Shown: piece by piece, positions 1 through 5,548 of the stretch
Position numbering within the stretch: position 1 is the stretch's first letter
Layout of the letters: every line of letters begins with the position of its first letter
Assembly: GCA_003449515.1 (NCBI GenBank)
Contig: DMHI01000132.1
Coordinates: forward strand, 1 to 5,548
Reading direction: 5' to 3'
Source: Lysobacteraceae bacterium
GTDB lineage: Bacteria; Pseudomonadota; Gammaproteobacteria; Xanthomonadales; Xanthomonadaceae
DNA length: 5,548 nucleotides
Translations under genes and position numbers: made by a program
The notes under the pieces: generated by a model
What the model saw: only the letters and a program-made list of their open reading frames with translations
Databases searched by the model: none
What the model was told of the DNA's origin: nothing

Positions 1-288
1 ATTCAGGAGGCCGACATCCTCGTCGTCGCCGTCTCTCGTCCGGGCGTCGTGCCCGGCGAGTGGGTGAAGCCGGGCGCGGTGGTCATCGACGTCGGCATCA
101 ACCGGATGGACGATGGCCGCCTCGTCGGCGATGTGGGCTTCGAGGTGGCGCGCCAGCGCGCCAGCTGGATCACGCCGGTGCCCGGCGGCGTCGGGCCGAT
201 GACGGTCGCCACCCTGATGCAGAACACCATCGAGGCCGCCGATGCCGCCGACACCCCCGGTCACGGGCTTTACACCTGGGCCCGATAG
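1..288 (+). CDS. folD: FolD, bifunctional methylene-THF dehydrogenase/cyclohydrolase, C-terminal part
   Basis: This is the last 95 codons of FolD; the gene begins upstream of the window. FolD is a cytoplasmic enzyme that interconverts 5,10-methylene-THF, methenyl-THF and 10-formyl-THF using NADP, and so supplies one-carbon units for purine and formylmethionyl-tRNA synthesis. Frame 1 is open from base 1 to the TAG at 286-288. It shows the end of the Rossmann-type cofactor domain (ADILVVAV, then VVIDVGINR) and the family signature PGGVGPMT at 181-204, followed by VATLMQNT. The usual bacterial pattern near the start is AVGRPG or AVGKPG; here it reads AVSRPG, with Ser (TCT, 34-36) for Gly. The C-terminus ends soon after the last helix, as is normal. 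The next gene starts 9 bases downstream, so read-through transcription into the transporter genes is possible. The family call is near certain. Whether this copy is fully active cannot be judged from a fragment. Confidence 0.96.
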   Translation: MQEADILVVAVSRPGVVPGEWVKPGAVVIDVGINRMDDGRLVGDVGFEVARQRASWITPVPGGVGPMTVATLMQNTIEAADAADTPGHGLYTWAR

Positions 289-297
289 GCTGTCGCG

Positions 298-1185
298 ATG
301 GCTTCGAATCCCCTGCTTCCTCCGCTCCGCCGCGCCGCCGCGGGCTCCGCCCTCGCGATGCTGGCCTTGGCCGCTACCGGCTGCGCCTCGATCGTCGGCA
401 GCGCCACCGAGCGCCTGGCGAACAACCTCGGCAGCGCGGTGATGAACTCGGATGATCCGCTGACCGTGCGCGATGGCTTGCCGGCCTACCTGCTGCTGCT
501 CGACGGGCTGATCGAGGGCGACCCCGACAATGTCGGCACCCTGCTGGCGGCGGCGCGGCTCAACGGTGCCTACGCCGGCAACTTCACCGGCACCGACGGC
601 GTTCGCGGCAAGCGACTGGCGGCCAAGGCGTTGGACTACGCGAGGCGCGCCACCTGCATCGACGAGCCGGCGCTGTGCGCGGCGCTCGACGGCAATCCCG
701 ATGATTTCGCCGCCGTGCTCGAACGCGTCGGCGACCCGCGTGTCGGCCTGATGTACGGCCTTGCTGCGGCCTGGGCCGGGCACATCCAGGCCCACCGCGA
801 CGACTGGGGTGCCGTGGCCGACCTGCCGAAGGTGGAGGCGCTGCTGCTGCGCGTGGTCGACATCGATGCCGCCCACGATGGTGGCCTCGCCCTGGTCTAC
901 CTCGGCGTGCTGAATTCGCTGCGCCCGCAGGCCGTCGGCGGCAAGCCGGAGCAGGGCAGGGCGTACTTCCAGCAGGCGATCGAGGCCTCGCAGGGCCGCA
1001 ATCTCTACGCCATGACGCTGAAGGCCGAGTTCTACGCGCGGCTGGTCTTCGACCGCGAGCTGCACGACCGCCTGCTGAACGAGGTGCTCGCTGCCGACCC
1101 CCGGGCACCGGGCTTCACGCTGATGAACACGCTGGCCCAACAGCGCGCGAAAACGCTGCTGGACTCCGGCAAGGACTATTTCTGA
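298..1185 (+). CDS. TRAP transporter T-component (TatT-like) lipoprotein
   Basis: A 295-residue exported lipoprotein. A basic N-terminus (RR at 11-12) precedes a hydrophobic stretch and a lipobox-like A-T-G-C ending at Cys29 (TGC, 382-384). Residue +2 is Ala, which under the Lol sorting rule favours the outer membrane. The mature part is all-helical in character, with TPR-like helix pairs. One is around residues 53-96 (DGLPAYLLLLDGLIEGDPDN, then LLAAARLNGAYAGNF). Another is around 222-268 (GRNLYAMTLKAEFYARLVFD, then LLNEVLAADP). These match my recollection of the TatT family, typified by Treponema pallidum Tp0956, a TPR-type protein that binds the cognate TRAP binding protein. The very next gene is such a binding protein, which supports the call. 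Two further Cys (120 and 127) lie close together. The ATG at 298 is preferred because the internal Met21 would destroy the signal peptide; an AGG at 287-289 is a weak ribosome site. The ligand is unknown. Confidence 0.88.
   Translation: MASNPLLPPLRRAAAGSALAMLALAATGCASIVGSATERLANNLGSAVMNSDDPLTVRDGLPAYLLLLDGLIEGDPDNVGTLLAAARLNGAYAGNFTGTDGVRGKRLAAKALDYARRATCIDEPALCAALDGNPDDFAAVLERVGDPRVGLMYGLAAAWAGHIQAHRDDWGAVADLPKVEALLLRVVDIDAAHDGGLALVYLGVLNSLRPQAVGGKPEQGRAYFQQAIEASQGRNLYAMTLKAEFYARLVFDRELHDRLLNEVLAADPRAPGFTLMNTLAQQRAKTLLDSGKDYF
382..384 (+). other. Predicted lipidation cysteine (Cys29) of the TatT-like protein
   Basis: The codon encodes the Cys of an A-T-G-C lipobox at the end of a hydrophobic signal segment (SALAMLALAATGC). 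Leu is more common at position -3, so Ala makes it a slightly non-consensus lipobox. Signal peptidase II would cleave before this Cys. Ala at +2 argues against the inner-membrane retention signal (Asp) known from enterobacteria. Localisation is inference. Confidence 0.75.
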
Positions 1186-1188
1186 AGG
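1184..1188 (+). promoter_or_regulatory. Ribosome binding site for the DctP-family gene
   Basis: GAAGG lies 7 bases before the ATG at 1196 and overlaps the TGA stop of the TatT-like gene (1183-1185). It supports this start and suggests the two genes are translated from one message. Confidence 0.6.
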
Positions 1189-1195
1189 CTCTCCG

Positions 1196-2188
1196 ATGAT
1201 CCGACGACTGCTGCTTTCGATCCTGCTGCTGGCCTTGTCGCCGGCGCTGCTCGCGCAGACACAGACCCTGCGCCTCGCCACCCTCGCGCCGGACGGCTCG
1301 CCGTGGATGCGCGAACTGCGCGCCGCCGCCGAGCAGGTCAAGGCCGAGACCGGCGGCCGCGTCGAGATCCGCTATTTCCCCGGCGGCGTGATGGGCAACG
1401 ACCAGGCGGTGCTGCGCCGCATCCGCCAGGGCGGTCAGTTGCAGGGCGGCGTGCTCACCTCGAGCGAACTCGCGGTGGTCTACCCGGATGCGCCCGCCTA
1501 CACGCTGCCCTTCCTGTTCGCCAACTGGGCGGAAATCGACCGCGTCCGGCCGAAGGTCGATCCGTTGCTGGCGCAGGGATTCGCCGAGCGCGGCTTCCAC
1601 ATGCTGGGTGCGTCGGGCGTGGGCTTCGCCTACCTGATGAGCACGAAGCCGATGACCGGCGTCGAGGATGTGAAGCGCGCCAAGCTCTGGGTGCCGCAGA
1701 ACGACATCATCACCGACATCACCTTCCGCGAGGGCGGTGCCAGTCCGATTCCGCTGCCGATCGGCGATGTGTTCACCGCGCTGCAGACCGGCATGGTCGA
1801 CATGGTGGCGAACACGCCGGCCGGCGCGGTGGCGCTGCAGTGGCATGGGCGCCTGCGCGTGCTTTACGACCTGCCACTGGCCTACGTGGTGGGCTTCATC
1901 GTGGTCGACCAGCGCGCGTGGCGGCGCATCGCGCCGGCCGACCAGGCGATCGTCGATCGCATCTTCAAGGCGACGGCGGCGCGCGTCGACCAGAGCATCC
2001 GCCGCGACGACGTGGCCGCGCTCGAGGCGATGAAGAGGCAGGGCCTCGCGGTGGTGACGCCAACGCCGGCCGATGTCGCCTACTTCCGCGCCGTGGGTGA
2101 GCGCGCCGTGGCCAAGCTGGAATCCCAGCAGAAGGTCAGCCCGGAAATCCTCGCGGCGATCCGTGCGGCCAAGGCCGCGAGCCCTTGA
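1196..2188 (+). CDS. TRAP transporter periplasmic substrate-binding protein, DctP family (TatP type)
   Basis: A 330-residue exported protein that would capture the ligand in the periplasm and deliver it to the membrane subunits. Residues 1-20 form a signal peptide (MIRR, a Leu-rich core, then ALLA) with likely cleavage before Gln21. There is no Cys, so it is a soluble protein. Family landmarks follow: LRLATLAPDGSPW (25-37), the FPGGVMGND motif (61-69), PFLF (105-108) and the second-lobe motif ALQTGMVDMV (195-204). The strand that in classical DctP/SiaP proteins reads like GLKIRV, with a substrate-clamping Arg, here reads AKLWV, so Trp165 (TGG, 1688-1690) replaces Arg. I recall the same kind of change in binding proteins that work with TatT partners, such as Tp0957, which points away from a simple carboxylate ligand. 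Length is normal. The stop overlaps the start of the DctQ-like gene. The family call is secure; the ligand is not known. Confidence 0.93.
   Translation: MIRRLLLSILLLALSPALLAQTQTLRLATLAPDGSPWMRELRAAAEQVKAETGGRVEIRYFPGGVMGNDQAVLRRIRQGGQLQGGVLTSSELAVVYPDAPAYTLPFLFANWAEIDRVRPKVDPLLAQGFAERGFHMLGASGVGFAYLMSTKPMTGVEDVKRAKLWVPQNDIITDITFREGGASPIPLPIGDVFTALQTGMVDMVANTPAGAVALQWHGRLRVLYDLPLAYVVGFIVVDQRAWRRIAPADQAIVDRIFKATAARVDQSIRRDDVAALEAMKRQGLAVVTPTPADVAYFRAVGERAVAKLESQQKVSPEILAAIRAAKAASP
2165..2178 (+). promoter_or_regulatory. Inverted repeat over the presumed dctQ ribosome site
   Basis: GCGGCC-AA-GGCCGC is a perfect inverted repeat, realistically a 5-bp all-GC stem with a CAAG loop. It lies inside the end of the binding-protein gene (encoding part of RAAKAA). 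It covers AAGG at 2171-2174, the only Shine-Dalgarno-like sequence before the TTG start at 2185. The structure could keep the DctQ-like start closed until a ribosome translating the upstream gene opens it. The repeat could equally be chance in GC-rich DNA. Confidence 0.3.
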
Positions 2189-2715
2189 TCGGAACCGTTC
2201 TGCCGCGCGCGCTGCGCTGGCTCCATCGCGCCGAGGATGCGCTGCTGGCGCTGGCGCTTGGCGGCCTGCTGCTGCTGGCCGTGGCGCAGATCGTGCTGCG
2301 CGTCGGCTTTGACGACGGCCTCCTGTGGGCCGAGCCGATCAGTCGCGCCGGCGTGCTGTGGTTGGCGATGCTGGGTGCGCTGGGTGCCGCCCGCCAACAG
2401 CGCCACATCGCCATCGACGCGATTCCACGCTTGCTGCCCGATGCGGCATGGCGCGTCGTGCAGGTGATCACCCAGTTCGCTGCGGCGGCGCTGTGCGCGT
2501 GGGCGGCGTGGGTGGGCTGGGGCCTGCTGCAGTCGGAGCGCGAGTTTCCGCTGCCCTTCGTCGCCGGCATCGAAAGCTGGGTGCCGATGCTGGTGCTGCC
2601 GTTCGGCTTCGGCCTGCTCGCGCTGCGCTTCATGCTGTCGGCGTTCGCGCCGCGCCCGGCTGACGAGGTGGCGGTGAAGGGCGAGGCGTCGCATGCCGAA
2701 GGGAAAGCGCCGTGA
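2185..2715 (+). CDS. TRAP transporter small membrane subunit, DctQ-like
   Basis: A 176-residue inner-membrane protein with four hydrophobic segments, at about residues 18-38, 52-70, 92-115 and 130-152, the usual topology for DctQ. The diagnostic element is residues 48-78, WAEPISRAGVLWLAMLGALG followed by AARQQRHIAID. This matches the family pattern W-x-E-x-x-x-R...G...H-I-x-x-D between the second and third segments. DctQ subunits pair with DctM and help position the loaded binding protein. The start is TTG, overlapping the TGA of the binding-protein gene (TTGA, 2185-2188). No in-frame ATG or GTG exists early enough to keep the first membrane segment, so TTG is the best choice. Translation is probably coupled to the upstream gene. 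The C-terminal tail (ADEVAVKGEASHAEGKAP) is hydrophilic and unremarkable. Small TRAP subunits are poorly conserved, but context and the motif make the call firm. Confidence 0.9.
   Translation: MIGTVLPRALRWLHRAEDALLALALGGLLLLAVAQIVLRVGFDDGLLWAEPISRAGVLWLAMLGALGAARQQRHIAIDAIPRLLPDAAWRVVQVITQFAAAALCAWAAWVGWGLLQSEREFPLPFVAGIESWVPMLVLPFGFGLLALRFMLSAFAPRPADEVAVKGEASHAEGKAP
2698..2704 (+). promoter_or_regulatory. Ribosome binding site deciding the GTG start of the DctM-like gene
   Basis: GAAGGGA sits 7 bases before the GTG at 2712. It is a good Shine-Dalgarno match and supports the GTG start, which overlaps the upstream stop as GTGA. Confidence 0.65.
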
Positions 2716-4007
2716 GTCTGGAACTGCAGATCGGCCTGCTGCTTCTGTTGGCCGCGCTGGGCATGCCGCTGTTCGCGGTGATCCTCGGCATCGCGCTGGT
2801 CGGGCTGCAGGCGGCGGGCTACGAGCAGGCGGCGCTGACTGAGTTCTACGGCCTCGGCGACATGCCGGGCCTGATCGCGATCCCGCTGTTCACGCTTGCC
2901 GGTTACTTGTTGAGCGAAAGCGGCGCGCCGAAGCGGCTGGTGCGGCTGTCCGATGCCCTGCTCGGCAGCCTGCCGGGCGGGCTGGCCATCGTCGCCATCG
3001 TCGCCTGCGCGTTCTTCACCGCATTCACCGGCGCCTCGGGCGTGACCATTGTCGCCATGGGCGCGCTGCTGTATCCGGCACTGAAAGCCGCCGGCTACCC
3101 GGACCGCTACAGCCTCGGCCTGGTCACCGCGGCGGGCAGCCTCGGCCTGCTGTTCGCGCCGTCGCTGCCGCTGATCCTCTACGGCTTCGTCGCCGCGCCG
3201 ATCGCGACGAATCCGACGGTGAGCGTGCAGGACCTGTTCCTCGCCGGCCTGCTGCCCGGGGCGCTGATGCTCGCCGTGCTGTCGGCGCACGCGATGTGGG
3301 TGGGCCGCGCAGTGCCGTCGACCGGCAAGACCTTCGACGCCGGCGAGCTGTGGGCGGCGGTGAAGGACGCGCGCTGGGAGCTGCCGCTGCCGGTGATCGT
3401 GCTGGCCGCGATCTACCAGGGCGTGCTGGCGGTGAGCGAAGTCGCCGCGCTGACCGCCGCCTACGTGCTGATCGTCACCGTGGTGGTGCGGCGCGAGATC
3501 CGCCTGCCGCAACTTCCCGGCGTCATGGCCGAATCGATGCGGATGGTCGGCGCCATCCTGCTCATCCTCGGTGCGGCGCGCGCGCTGTCGAACTGGTTCA
3601 TCGACCAGGACGTGCCGGGGAGGCTTTACGCCGTCGTCAGCACGCACATCGACAGCCCGCTGGAATTCCTGCTGGTGCTGACGCTGTTCCTGCTCGTGGT
3701 CGGCATGCTGATCGACATCTTCTCGGCCATTGTCATCCTGACCCCGCTGCTGCTGCCGCTGGCTGCGCAGTTCGGCGTTCATCCCGCCCATCTGGGCATC
3801 GTGATGCTGGCCAACCTGCAACTCGGCTACTTCACGCCGCCGGTCGGGATGAACCTGTTCATCGCGTCCTACCGCTTCAAGGTGCCGATAACGACCCTGG
3901 TCCGCGCCACGCTGCCGTTCCTCGCGCTGCTGGGCGCCTCGGTGCTGCTGATCACCTGGTGGCCGGCCCTGTCCCTGGTCCTGCTGGAGAGCGGCCAGAA
4001 CGGTTAG
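2712..4007 (+). CDS. TRAP transporter large membrane subunit, DctM-like
   Basis: A 431-residue, very hydrophobic inner-membrane protein that forms the transport channel of the TRAP system; the length is typical of DctM. TRAP permeases of this family use a sodium gradient. Recognisable elements in order are an N-terminal hydrophobic helix, IPLFTLAGYLLSESG (57-71), SLPGGLAIV, FTAFTGASGVT (102-112), a Gly-rich segment SLGLLFAPSLPLILYG, and the late motif NLQLGYFTPPVGMNLF (368-383). In classical DctM/SiaM proteins the first Gly/Ser-rich loop reads GSSAAT; here it is GASGVT. Such loops line the sodium sites in solved SiaQM structures. From memory, the GASGVT form is shared by DctM proteins that accompany TatT components. 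The GTG start overlaps the DctQ-like stop by 4 bases and has a good ribosome site. The TAG stop lies in an AT-rich patch that may be a promoter -10 for guaB. Family identity is firm; the substrate is unknown. Confidence 0.95.
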   Translation: MSLELQIGLLLLLAALGMPLFAVILGIALVGLQAAGYEQAALTEFYGLGDMPGLIAIPLFTLAGYLLSESGAPKRLVRLSDALLGSLPGGLAIVAIVACAFFTAFTGASGVTIVAMGALLYPALKAAGYPDRYSLGLVTAAGSLGLLFAPSLPLILYGFVAAPIATNPTVSVQDLFLAGLLPGALMLAVLSAHAMWVGRAVPSTGKTFDAGELWAAVKDARWELPLPVIVLAAIYQGVLAVSEVAALTAAYVLIVTVVVRREIRLPQLPGVMAESMRMVGAILLILGAARALSNWFIDQDVPGRLYAVVSTHIDSPLEFLLVLTLFLLVVGMLIDIFSAIVILTPLLLPLAAQFGVHPAHLGIVMLANLQLGYFTPPVGMNLFIASYRFKVPITTLVRATLPFLALLGASVLLITWWPALSLVLLESGQNG

Positions 4008-4010
4008 AAT
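4005..4010 (+). promoter_or_regulatory. Candidate -10 element of a guaB promoter
   Basis: TAGAAT matches five of six bases of the sigma-70 -10 consensus and sits in the only AT-rich patch near the dctM-guaB junction. Its first three bases are the dctM stop codon. No good -35 hexamer is visible at 16-18 bases upstream; CTGCTG at 3981-3986 is poor. The bases after it (GTCGCGC) are GC-rich, as in discriminators of promoters under stringent control, which would suit a GTP-synthesis gene. Expected transcription would start near 4016-4018, giving a leader of roughly 20 bases before the guaB ATG at 4039. This is a prediction from sequence only. Confidence 0.35.
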
Positions 4011-4028
4011 GTCGCGCTTCCCAGTTCC

Positions 4029-4032
4029 GGAG
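4029..4032 (+). promoter_or_regulatory. Ribosome binding site deciding the guaB start
   Basis: GGAG lies 6 bases before the ATG at 4039. An in-frame ATG at 4009 would add ten residues (MSRFPVPEQS) that known GuaB proteins lack. It has no ribosome site and overlaps the candidate -10. The 4039 start gives MLRI...EALTFDDV, the usual GuaB N-terminus. Confidence 0.75.
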
Positions 4033-4038
4033 CAGTCC

Positions 4039-5493
4039 ATGCTGCGCATCCAGGCGGAAGCCCTGACCTTCGACGACGTTTCCCTCGTTCCCGCCCACTC
4101 GAACGTGTTGCCGCAGGACGTGAGCCTGACGACCCGGCTCACGCGCGGCATCCGGCTCAACCTGCCGATCCTCTCGGCGGCGATGGACACGGTGACGGAA
4201 GCCCGCCTCGCCATCGCGATGGCGCAGCTCGGCGGCATCGGCATCATCCACCGCAACATGACCGCGCCGCAGCAGGCCGCGCAGGTGCTGCAGGTCAAGA
4301 ACTTCGAGGCCGGTGTGATCCGCGAGCCTTTCACTGTCGGCCCCGACGCGACCATCGGCGAAGTGATCCGGCTGACGCGCGCGCGCAACATCTCCGGCGT
4401 TCCGGTGGTCGACGGCGGTCGCCTCGTCGGCATCGTCACCAGCCGCGACATGCGCTTCGAGAAGCGTCTTGACGACCCGGTGCGCCACATCATGACCGGC
4501 AAGGACAAGCTGGTGACGGTGCGCGAGGGCGCGAGCGACGATGAAGTGCTGGAGCTGATGCACAAGCACCGCATCGAGAAGGTGCTGGTGGTTGACGATC
4601 AGTTCGCCCTGCGCGGCCTGATCACCGTCAAGGACATCCAGAAGGCCCGCGACAACCCCAACGCCGCGAAAGACGCCGAGGAGCAACTGCTGGTCGGCGC
4701 TGCGGTCGGTGTGGGCGGTGGCACCGAGGATCGCGTGACCCTGCTCGTCGCCGCGGGGGTCGATGTGATCGTCGTCGACTCCGCGCACGGCCATTCGCAG
4801 GGCGTGCTCGATCGCGTCGCCTGGGTGAAGAAGCACTTCCCGAGCGTGCAGGTGATCGGCGGCAACATCGTCACCGGCGACGGTGCGCTCGCCTTGCTGG
4901 ACGCCGGCGCCGATGCGGTGAAGGTGGGCATCGGTCCCGGCTCGATCTGCACCACGCGCATCGTGGCGGGCGTCGGCGTGCCGCAGGTCACGGCGGTGGG
5001 CATGGTGGCCGACGCGCTGAAGGGCCGCATCCCGATCATCTCCGACGGCGGCATCCGCTATTCGGGCGACATCGCCAAGGCGCTGGTCGCGGGCGCGTCC
5101 TCGATCATGATCGGCGGCCTGTTCGCCGGCACCGAGGAAGCGCCGGGCGAGATCGAGCTGTTCCAGGGTCGCAGCTACAAGAGCTACCGCGGCATGGGCT
5201 CGCTGGGTGCGATGGAGCTGGGCAGCAAGGACCGCTACTTCCAGGACGCCTCCGACGCCGACAAGCTGGTGCCGGAAGGCATCGAGGGCCGCGTGCCGTA
5301 TCGCGGCCTGCTGCGCAACATCGTCCATCAGCTCGCCGGCGGCATCCGCGCCTCGATGGGTTACGTGGGCTGCGCGAACATCGACGAGATGCGCACCCGG
5401 CCGAGCTTCGTCCGCGTGACCAATGCCGGCACCCGCGAAGCGCACGTGCACGACGTGCAGATCACCAAGGAACCGCCGAACTACCGGCAGTAA
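4039..5493 (+). CDS. guaB: Inosine-5'-monophosphate dehydrogenase
   Basis: A 484-residue cytoplasmic enzyme that oxidises IMP to XMP with NAD, the committed step of guanine nucleotide synthesis; E. coli GuaB has 488 residues. The (beta/alpha)8 barrel is split by two CBS domains at about residues 95-205 (ISGVPVVDGGRLVGIVTSRD and IEKVLVVDDQ...LRGLITVKDI), which sense purine nucleotides in this family. Active-site elements are all present. These are DSAHGHS (247-253), the catalytic loop GIGPGSICTTR (297-307) with nucleophile Cys304 (TGC, 4948-4950), SDGGIR (335-340) for the IMP phosphate, GRSYKSYRGMGSLGAM (377-392), and the flap Arg399-Tyr400 in KDRYFQ, which serves hydrolysis of the XMP intermediate. 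The start at 4039 was chosen over 4009 for its ribosome site and family N-terminus. guaA follows after 3 bases, the classical guaBA operon. The gene begins 31 bases after dctM, so some read-through from the TRAP genes is possible. It appears intact and fully functional. Confidence 0.98.
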   Translation: MLRIQAEALTFDDVSLVPAHSNVLPQDVSLTTRLTRGIRLNLPILSAAMDTVTEARLAIAMAQLGGIGIIHRNMTAPQQAAQVLQVKNFEAGVIREPFTVGPDATIGEVIRLTRARNISGVPVVDGGRLVGIVTSRDMRFEKRLDDPVRHIMTGKDKLVTVREGASDDEVLELMHKHRIEKVLVVDDQFALRGLITVKDIQKARDNPNAAKDAEEQLLVGAAVGVGGGTEDRVTLLVAAGVDVIVVDSAHGHSQGVLDRVAWVKKHFPSVQVIGGNIVTGDGALALLDAGADAVKVGIGPGSICTTRIVAGVGVPQVTAVGMVADALKGRIPIISDGGIRYSGDIAKALVAGASSIMIGGLFAGTEEAPGEIELFQGRSYKSYRGMGSLGAMELGSKDRYFQDASDADKLVPEGIEGRVPYRGLLRNIVHQLAGGIRASMGYVGCANIDEMRTRPSFVRVTNAGTREAHVHDVQITKEPPNYRQ

Positions 5494-5496
5494 GCG

Positions 5497-5548
5497 ATGA
5501 CCGACATCCACAGCGACAAGATCCTGATCCTCGACTTCGGCGCGCAGT
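5497..5548 (+). CDS. guaA: GMP synthase (glutamine-hydrolysing), N-terminal fragment
   Basis: The first 17 codons of a gene cut off by the window end: MTDIHSDKILILDFGAQ. The K-I-L-I-L-D-F-G-x-Q sequence is the first beta strand and turn of the class I glutamine amidotransferase domain of GuaA (E. coli has ILILDFGSQ). GuaA aminates XMP to GMP using glutamine and ATP, so it acts directly after GuaB. The ATG lies 3 bases after the guaB stop with no strong Shine-Dalgarno sequence, which suggests coupled translation from a guaBA message. Only the very start is visible, so the call rests on this short motif plus the strong guaB neighbour. Confidence 0.92.
   Translation, partial: MTDIHSDKILILDFGAQ

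Noticed and set aside
1115..1846. A minus-strand open frame opposite the binding-protein gene
   Set aside because: It has a compositional antisense pattern with no motif, and the + strand gene is clearly the DctP-family protein.
1196..4007. Naming the transporter as a C4-dicarboxylate (dctPQM) or sialic acid system
   Set aside because: The clamp Arg is replaced by Trp and a T-component is present, so the common substrate labels would be misleading.
4009..4038. N-terminal extension of GuaB from the ATG at 4009
   Set aside because: It has no ribosome site, lies inside the candidate -10, and the ten extra residues do not belong to known GuaB proteins. The ATG at 4039 has GGAG at 6 bases.
4008..4038. 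A terminator between dctM and guaB
   Set aside because: No GC-rich hairpin followed by a T run is visible in these 31 bases.
2136..4574. An 812-codon open frame on the minus strand opposite the dctQ, dctM and guaB region
   Set aside because: Its protein is low-complexity and rich in Arg, Gln, His, Asp and Ala, typical of an antisense shadow in GC-rich DNA. It spans three well-recognised genes on the other strand and has no family motif.
3952..5511. A 519-codon open frame on the minus strand opposite guaB
   Set aside because: It mirrors the strongly conserved guaB codons, is rich in His, Asp, Ala and Arg, and shows no recognisable domain. It is best explained by third-position GC bias.
1..5548. 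Mobile elements, CRISPR arrays, tRNA or rRNA genes, phage or defence genes
   Set aside because: Nearly every base is accounted for by six co-directional genes. I saw no transposase motif, spaced repeats, cloverleaf or rRNA-like sequence.

Overview
The window is a high-GC bacterial chromosomal segment with every supported gene on the + strand. G or C dominates third codon positions throughout. The proteins read like those of a Gram-negative proteobacterium. The layout (a four-gene TRAP transporter between folD and guaB-guaA) and the protein style suggest a gammaproteobacterium of the Xanthomonadaceae/Lysobacteraceae type. That placement is inferred from recall, not from any search.

Layout: (1) 1-288 is the 3' end of folD (folate one-carbon metabolism). 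(2) 298-4007 is a complete, tightly packed TRAP-type transport cassette. Its order is a TatT-like lipoprotein (298-1185), a DctP-family periplasmic binding protein (1196-2188), a DctQ-like small membrane subunit (2185-2715) and a DctM-like large membrane subunit (2712-4007). The last three are joined by 4-base start/stop overlaps. (3) 4039-5493 is guaB, complete IMP dehydrogenase. (4) 5497-5548 is the first 17 codons of guaA, GMP synthase. No non-coding gap exceeds about 31 bases, so the window has no long unexplained stretch.

How the parts work together: the TRAP genes encode a full secondary importer. A periplasmic protein captures a ligand and the DctQ/DctM membrane pair carries it in, driven by an ion gradient. 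The extra lipoprotein marks the TatPT-type subclass, first characterised in Treponema pallidum (Tp0956/Tp0957), for which hydrophobic ligands have been proposed. The binding protein has Trp at the place where classical DctP/SiaP proteins have the carboxylate-binding Arg, which fits a ligand other than a simple carboxylate. guaB and guaA carry out the two steps IMP to XMP to GMP. The only promoter-like element found is an AT-rich -10-like hexamer (4005-4010) that overlaps the dctM stop codon just before guaB.

I found no mobile element, CRISPR array, RNA gene or convincing terminator, and no wholly new system. The most interesting content is the T-component TRAP cassette and its unusual ligand-site and ion-site residues.
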